From assembly GCA_002418185.1 (NCBI GenBank), contig DIDN01000029.1:1-9122 (forward strand): DNA of 9,122 nt. The letters run 5' to 3'. The notes under the pieces were generated by a model, which did no database searches, was not told the DNA's origin, and was given only the letters and a program-made list of their open reading frames with translations. The position numbers and the translations under genes are program-made. Shown here piece by piece: positions 5,045 to 9,122 of this stretch; position 1 is the stretch's first letter, and every line of letters begins with the position of its first letter. This DNA comes from Deltaproteobacteria bacterium UBA5799 (GTDB lineage Bacteria; Desulfobacterota; GWC2-55-46).

Positions 5045-5458
5045 TCAACACAGCCCCTTCGCCCTGAGGAGGCCAAGTAGCGCCTCCTCGTTCTCCTTCA
5101 TCTTCCTGGCCTGCCTGCCGCCCCTTACGTGGTCGTGGCCTGCGAGGTGCAATATACCATGGACGAGGAGCCTTGCAAGCTCCTCGTCCTCGCCCACCCC
5201 GAATTCGGCGGCCTGCGCACTGGCGCGCTCAATTGAGATTACTACGTCGCCGAGCAAAACGGGGTCTTCCATTGGGAAGCTCAGGACGTCGGTGGGCTTG
5301 TCCTTCCCTCTGAACCTCAAGTTAAGCTCCCTGATGCCTTCGTCGTCGGTCAAAAGGACAGAAAGCTCGCGGTCCTTATACCCCAAGCCTTCTAAGGCGG
5401 TCTCTGCCATCCTTTTTGCCGCCGCCCGCCTCTTTTTTCCCTGCACCAGGACCTTCAA
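5045..5458 (-). CDS. ybeY: YbeY endoribonuclease / rRNA maturation factor
   Basis: YbeY is a zinc-dependent, single-strand endoribonuclease involved in 16S rRNA 3' end maturation and ribosome quality control. The 137-residue protein shows LTDDEGIRELN (36-46), FRGKDKPTDVLSFP (49-62) with the conserved Arg50, and the zinc motif HGILHLAGHDH (100-110) with His100, His104 and His110. It starts with TTG at 5458, supported by AAGGAG in the message 7 nt upstream. This start lies within the end of the 7TM-HD gene, an 83-nt overlap in another frame. The length and the N-terminal strand KVLVQGKKRR fit the family, so the unusual start is probably right. It cooperates functionally with PhoH, two genes upstream, in several bacteria. 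Confidence 0.95.
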   Translation of the reverse strand: MKVLVQGKKRRAAAKRMAETALEGLGYKDRELSVLLTDDEGIRELNLRFRGKDKPTDVLSFPMEDPVLLGDVVISIERASAQAAEFGVGEDEELARLLVHGILHLAGHDHVRGGRQARKMKENEEALLGLLRAKGLC

Positions 5459-7088
5459 TCCCTTTCTCCTTCAAGATGTCGACAGGTTCCGGATAGTCTA
5501 TCCTCTGGTGGTACATACCGGCAAATACCCTGTTGAAGCTCCTGGTTATGGCGTTAAGGTCCTTTAGCGTAAGCTCGCATTCATCGAGCTGCCCGTCCGA
5601 GAATATCCTGTTGACTATCTTCTGGGTAAGCCACTGGACCCTGTCCGGGCTCGGGTCGGGCATGGTCTTGCTCGCGGCCTCTATCGCGTCGGCCAGCATT
5701 ATTATCCCGGCCTCTTTCGTCTGCGGCTTGGGCCCCGGGTAGCGGTAGTCGCCCTCCCTGACCTCCGATTCCCCTTCCATTGCCTTTGCCTTCTGGTAGA
5801 AATAGGTTATGACGGCGCTACCGTGGTGCTGGTTGATGATGTCGGAGATCTCGGCGCCGAGCCTGTACTTCCCGGCAAGGTCGACTCCCTCCTTCACATG
5901 GCTCGAAAGTATGAGGGCGCTCATCGAAGGGTTGAGCTTGTCGTGCCTGCTCTCCCCGGAGGTGTTCTCTATGAAATACTGCGGCATCCTGAGCTTCCCG
6001 ATGTCGTGGTAGTAGGCGGCAACTCGGGCAAGGAGCGGGTTTGCGTTAATGGATTCGGCGGCGGCCTCGGCCAGGGTGCCGATCATGAGGGAATGGTGGT
6101 ACGTGCCCGGGGCCTTCATGGCGAGTTCCTTCAGGAGCGGGTGCTCCATCCTTGAGAGCTCCAGGAGCCTTATGTTCGTCGTGTACTGGAAGGCCGCCTC
6201 CAGGAGCGGGGCGATGCCGATGGCCAGAACGGAGGCGAGGATACCGTTCAGGAGTCCCGTGAATACAAGCTGCACAGGGCCTCCGAACGAGCCGCCCTTC
6301 AGGGCCGAGATGCAGAGGAGGACCACTGCGTTGACTATGCCAAGCACGAGACCGGCCTTTATTACGATCGACCTGTGCGTGCAGTGCTTTACGCCCGCGG
6401 CCCCGGCAACTCCCCCTGCGAAGGCGAAGGCTGCCATTTCCACCCCGCCCATGAAGAAACCGGCTATGATCGAGCTTACGGCCGCGAAGACGTAGGCGGT
6501 CTCGGAGTTCAAGAGGAGCCTCACGAGCATGGGCCCCATTGCGACCGGGACCACGTACCTGTAGGCCGAAGCGGAACCCGGCAGGAGGTCGGTCATGACG
6601 AGGGCGGCGGTATCTGAAAGGTTGATGAGGACGAGCACTCCGGAGAGGACAGTCGCCTGCAGGAGCATATCCTTCGCGGAGGAAGCGAACTTCCTTATGT
6701 TGCCCCTGGAGAAATAATAGCTTACGGCAAAGAGGACCGCCGTCAATGCGAAGAACCCGACGGCGGGAAGCCCGGGCCTTTCCTTCCGCACAGACTCCTC
6801 GATAACCAGGAGCCTCATGATGTCCTCTTCGGTAAGGACCTGCCCCTCCCGGACAACCGTCTCGCCTTTCCTCACGACCAGCCCCTCGACCCGAGCCTCG
6901 ACAGGGGACTTTATATCGGTACGCGCGACCTCGCCGGGGCCGTATTCATAGCCCCTGAAGGTCAGGTTCGGGAAAAAGAGCAGCGTAGCCAGGAGGCTCA
7001 GCGCCAGCATCAGACCGACGACCTTGGCCGCGTCGCCGTACCGGCGCGAGCCCCTCATCGAAAAAACCTGTTCCTGCCAGGACTGCAT
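5376..7088 (-). CDS. 7TM-HD membrane phosphohydrolase (PgpH/YqfF-like), short extracellular domain
   Basis: The family includes c-di-AMP phosphodiesterases. The 570-residue protein has a first membrane helix (about 22-40) and a short extracellular segment (41-106). A block of about seven membrane helices follows (108-298), then a cytoplasmic HD domain (about 300-530) and a low-complexity Gly/Lys tail (545-565). HD-domain residues include HH at 331-332 (GTYHHSL), HD at 361-362 (YYHDIGKL), His397, HH at 421-422 and Asp467 (LADAIEA). The usual extracellular 7TMR-HDED domain is far larger. Here GEVARTDIKSPVEA is followed almost at once by the KGETVVREGQVLTEEDI end of that domain, so its middle is missing. 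Start: ATG at 7088 overlapping the phoH stop as TGATG, with GGAGG (7100-7096) 7 nt upstream. The substrate is inferred. Confidence 0.92.
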   Translation of the reverse strand: MQSWQEQVFSMRGSRRYGDAAKVVGLMLALSLLATLLFFPNLTFRGYEYGPGEVARTDIKSPVEARVEGLVVRKGETVVREGQVLTEEDIMRLLVIEESVRKERPGLPAVGFFALTAVLFAVSYYFSRGNIRKFASSAKDMLLQATVLSGVLVLINLSDTAALVMTDLLPGSASAYRYVVPVAMGPMLVRLLLNSETAYVFAAVSSIIAGFFMGGVEMAAFAFAGGVAGAAGVKHCTHRSIVIKAGLVLGIVNAVVLLCISALKGGSFGGPVQLVFTGLLNGILASVLAIGIAPLLEAAFQYTTNIRLLELSRMEHPLLKELAMKAPGTYHHSLMIGTLAEAAAESINANPLLARVAAYYHDIGKLRMPQYFIENTSGESRHDKLNPSMSALILSSHVKEGVDLAGKYRLGAEISDIINQHHGSAVITYFYQKAKAMEGESEVREGDYRYPGPKPQTKEAGIIMLADAIEAASKTMPDPSPDRVQWLTQKIVNRIFSDGQLDECELTLKDLNAITRSFNRVFAGMYHQRIDYPEPVDILKEKGIEGPGAGKKEAGGGKKDGRDRLRRLGV

Positions 7089-8095
7089 CAGGCGCCCTCC
7101 ACGGATGCTGCCTTCCTTTTCTGCTCCATCCTCTCGAACGCCTTTACGACTTTCTGCACTATGGGGTGCCTTACGACATCCGTCTCGGAGAACGTTATGA
7201 ACTCGATCCTCTCAACGTCATCGAGTATCTTCTGCACCTCCACGAGCCCGGACGGCTTGGCAAGGGGCAGGTCTATCTGGGTTATGTCGCCGGTTATCAC
7301 GGCCTTCGAGCCGAACCCAAGCCTGGTCAAAAACATCTTCATCTGCTCTATGGTGGTATTCTGGGCCTCGTCGAGTATGATGAAGGAGTCGTTCAGGGTC
7401 CTCCCCCTCATGAATGCAAGAGGGGCGACCTCTATCGTGCCCCTCTCCAGGAGCTTCTGCGCCCTCTCGTAGTCCATCATGTCGTGCAGCGCGTCATAGA
7501 GCGGCCTCAGGTACGGGTCGACCTTGGCCGCGAGGTCGCCAGGGAGAAACCCGAGCTTCTCGCCGGCTTCCACCGCGGGCCTCGTGAGGATTATCCTGTC
7601 CACTTCCTTACTCGTAAGCGCCGCGACGGCCATGGCCATGGCGAGATAGGTCTTCCCTGTCCCGGCAGGCCCTATGCCGAATACGATGTCGTTTTCCCTG
7701 ATGGCGTCTATGTACCTTTTCTGGGCAACGCTCTTGGGGGCTATCGACTTTTTCCTGTACGAGACGTAAATGGTGTCCATGAAGACGTCGGCAAGCCTTA
7801 CGTCTTTGTCGGCAAGGACCATCCTGAGGGCGTAGTCCAGGTCGTGCTGGTAGAGCGGGTAGCCCTTTGCCAGGAGGTCATAGAGCTCTTTAAGCAGCCT
7901 TTCGGCGAGGTCCGCCTTCTCGGGAGTCCCGCTTATCGTTACGAGCGAGCCCCTGGTATTTATCTCGACCCCGAGCTTCTTCTCGAAGCGCCTGAGGCTC
8001 TCCCCTCCCTCTCCGAAAAGACGCACCGCAAGGCTGTTGTCCTCGAAGGAGAACTGTTTTTTTACGGTGCCGTTATCTGCCAAGTTCTTTCTCAC
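7088..8095 (-). CDS. phoH: PhoH family ATPase (PhoH/YbeZ)
   Basis: A 335-residue PhoH-like P-loop ATPase related to helicase superfamily 1, associated with YbeY and RNA metabolism. An N-terminal KH-like/PhoH-specific region (about 15-80) is followed by the ATPase domain. Walker A is GPAGTGKT (142-149), then LTRPAVEAGEKLGFLPGD (170-187), Walker B FIILDEAQN (238-246) and TGDITQIDLP (268-277). The start is uncertain. GTG at 8095 gives the longest frame but has no well-placed Shine-Dalgarno. TTG at 8083 is also possible and keeps the conserved region, which begins near KKQFSFEDNSLAVRLFG. It is the first gene of the operon, about 73 nt after the predicted transcription start, and its stop overlaps the next gene's ATG. 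Confidence 0.96.
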   Translation of the reverse strand: MRKNLADNGTVKKQFSFEDNSLAVRLFGEGGESLRRFEKKLGVEINTRGSLVTISGTPEKADLAERLLKELYDLLAKGYPLYQHDLDYALRMVLADKDVRLADVFMDTIYVSYRKKSIAPKSVAQKRYIDAIRENDIVFGIGPAGTGKTYLAMAMAVAALTSKEVDRIILTRPAVEAGEKLGFLPGDLAAKVDPYLRPLYDALHDMMDYERAQKLLERGTIEVAPLAFMRGRTLNDSFIILDEAQNTTIEQMKMFLTRLGFGSKAVITGDITQIDLPLAKPSGLVEVQKILDDVERIEFITFSETDVVRHPIVQKVVKAFERMEQKRKAASVEGA

Positions 8096-8111
8096 TTGCC
8101 ATTTAATTCAA

Positions 8112-8135
8112 AACCCCTCCGTACGTAGAGGGGTT
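8112..8135 (-). promoter_or_regulatory. Leader hairpin just upstream of phoH
   Basis: On the minus strand AACCCCTC (8135-8128), an 8-nt loop and GAGGGGTT (8119-8112) form a perfect 8-bp stem followed by TTG. The 3' arm contains GGAGGGG, the only strong Shine-Dalgarno-like sequence in the leader, so folding would hide it. It lies 16 nt before the GTG start. It could be a weak attenuator (only four T residues follow) or a translational control element; both are inferences from shape. Confidence 0.45.
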
Positions 8136-8174
8136 GATACCGGGACTGCTCCCATATTCTCATGCTTCCGAAAA

Positions 8175-8203
8175 ATATTAACATAAATCATGCATGTTTG
8201 CAA
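8175..8203 (-). promoter_or_regulatory. Promoter of the phoH-...-prfB operon
   Basis: On the minus strand TTGCAA (8203-8198), a 17-bp spacer and TAATAT (8180-8175) form a moderate sigma-70-type promoter. The -10 carries the TGT extension just upstream (extended -10). Transcription would start near 8168, giving an approximately 73-nt leader. It is placed between the lpxC terminator and phoH, which is where the operon needs one. Confidence 0.6.
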
Positions 8204-8238
8204 TCAATGACATCCCGGCGCAGCCCGGGGCCGCAAGG

Positions 8239-8268
8239 CAAAAAAAAAGCCCCGTAAAGGGGCTTTTC
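8239..8268 (-). terminator. Intrinsic terminator of lpxC
   Basis: On the minus strand AAAAGCCCC-TTTAC-GGGGCTTTT forms a 9-bp stem (8267-8259 / 8253-8245) with a 5-nt loop, ending in an uninterrupted run of nine T residues (8248-8240). It lies about 20 nt after the lpxC stop codon. This is a textbook Rho-independent terminator and separates lpxC from the phoH operon. Confidence 0.92.
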
Positions 8269-8287
8269 CGTCGTCTGTCCAGCGGCG

Positions 8288-9122
8288 CTAAACGCTCGCC
8301 ATCTTCTCCATGAGGACCGGGGCCGGGGCATGTATGCCGTCCTCCCGTGAGTGGGAGTCCATGAACTCCCATTTCCCTGGCTTTCTCCATATCTCCTGTG
8401 CGAGCTTGTGATTGAGCGAGTGGCCCGACCTGTAAGCTACGATATTGCCTATGAGGGGCGCTCCCACCAGGGCTATGTCTCCCATGAGGTCGAGCACCTT
8501 GTGCCTTACGAACTCGTCAGGGTACCTGAGCCCGCCTTCGTTGAGTATCTCGGTATCGCTTATGACTATGGCGTTTTCCAGGGACCCGCCCTTTGCAAGG
8601 CCGTTTGCCCTCATTGTCTCCACGTCCTTGAGGAAACCGAAGGTGCGTGCGCTTCCAAGCTCCTTTCTGAACACGTCCTTTGAAAAGGGCCTTGAAAACG
8701 ACTGCTTTGCAAGGAACGGGTGAGCGAAGTCGATCGAATAGTTTATCGAGAGCCCGGACCCGTCGGAAGGGAGGAGGAAGATGTACTTATCGTCCTCGAT
8801 CACCTTTATCGGCTTCTTGACGACCATGTACCGCCTCGGGGCCGAAAGCTGGACGAGCCCGGCGGACTCTATCATACCCACGAAGCCGGTAGCGCTGCCG
8901 TCGAGGATAGGCACTTCCGGACCGTCGAGCTCGACGATCGCGTTGTCCACGCCCATGCCATAGAAAGCCGCCATGAGGTGCTCTATTGTGGAGACGGTCG
9001 CACCCCGCACACCCAGGGTAGTCGCGTACGTAGTGGAGACCACGTTCGATGAGACCGCCCTTATTGCAGAGGCGCCCGGCAGGTCGCGCCTTAAAAAGGT
9101 AATTCCTGAATCCCCGCAGGAG
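8288..9122 (-). CDS. lpxC: UDP-3-O-acyl-N-acetylglucosamine deacetylase LpxC (5' end outside window)
   Basis: LpxC catalyses the zinc-dependent, committed deacetylation step of lipid A synthesis in the cytoplasm. The window shows 277 codons of the frame to a TAG at 8290-8288; the frame continues off the right edge. Visible residues 47-48 (Glu-His in STIEHLMA), Thr160 (SARTFGF), His207 and Asp211 (RHKVLDLMGD) and His234 (SGHSLNHK) match E. coli Glu78, His79, Thr191, His238, Asp242 and His265 with a constant offset of 31. About 31 N-terminal residues therefore lie outside the window. All catalytic and zinc-binding positions are intact. The GTG at 9043 is internal, not a start. Confidence 0.97.
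   Translation of the reverse strand, partial: SCGDSGITFLRRDLPGASAIRAVSSNVVSTTYATTLGVRGATVSTIEHLMAAFYGMGVDNAIVELDGPEVPILDGSATGFVGMIESAGLVQLSAPRRYMVVKKPIKVIEDDKYIFLLPSDGSGLSINYSIDFAHPFLAKQSFSRPFSKDVFRKELGSARTFGFLKDVETMRANGLAKGGSLENAIVISDTEILNEGGLRYPDEFVRHKVLDLMGDIALVGAPLIGNIVAYRSGHSLNHKLAQEIWRKPGKWEFMDSHSREDGIHAPAPVLMEKMASV

Noticed and set aside
7166..8128. A 320-codon plus-strand open frame covering phoH end to end
   Set aside because: It is the exact antisense of a well-supported PhoH gene. In high-GC DNA with G/C-rich third codon positions such shadow frames are expected, and the product shows no recognisable domain.

Overview
This is a high-GC bacterial chromosomal window. Every gene I can support lies on the minus strand, so biological reading order runs from 9122 down to 1. 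The outer membrane genes (LpxC for lipid A, Lnt for lipoproteins) show a Gram-negative, diderm organism. The order phoH / 7TM-HD phosphohydrolase / ybeY / dgkA-type kinase resembles Firmicutes and several deep Gram-negative lineages, while phoH-ybeY-...-lnt is the proteobacterial arrangement. I infer a Desulfobacterota-like ('deltaproteobacterial'), Nitrospirota-like or related lineage, without strong confidence.

Layout from right to left: (1) the 3' part of lpxC (9122-8288), ending in a strong intrinsic terminator (8239-8268). (2) A promoter-bearing gap with an extended -10 promoter (8175-8203) and a hairpin just before the next gene. (3) A tight seven-gene operon: phoH (8095-7088), a 7TM-HD membrane phosphohydrolase (7088-5376), ybeY (5458-5045), a Yip1-like membrane protein (5040-4525), a fused undecaprenol/diacylglycerol kinase-PAP2 phosphatase (4515-3787), lnt (3790-2264) and prfB (2261-1148). 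Four of the six junctions overlap or touch (TGATG, an 83-nt overlap, two ATGA-type junctions), and the other two gaps are 4 and 9 nt. prfB carries the classical autoregulatory +1 frameshift site at an in-frame UGA. (4) A gene-free gap (687-1147) holding several hairpins and a near-consensus stable-RNA promoter (772-800), preceded by helically phased A-tracts. (5) The tRNA cluster Thr(UGU)-Tyr(GUA)-Gly(UCC)-Thr(GGU), followed by the first four codons of what is almost certainly tuf (EF-Tu). This is the ancient thrU-tyrU-glyT-thrT-tufB arrangement, but with an unusual 257-bp spacer between Thr(UGU) and Tyr.

The genes form a coherent translation and cell-envelope block. PhoH and YbeY act in RNA/ribosome metabolism, and RF2, the tRNAs and EF-Tu act in translation. 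LpxC and Lnt build the outer membrane, and the kinase-phosphatase fusion probably handles the lipid carrier. The HD protein may hydrolyse a cyclic dinucleotide.

I found no mobile element, CRISPR array or defence system, and nothing that I would call a wholly new system. The most unusual items are the single-chain kinase/phosphatase fusion, the 7TM-HD protein with a strongly reduced extracellular domain, the structured spacer inside the tRNA operon, and the leader hairpins ahead of the tRNA cluster and phoH.
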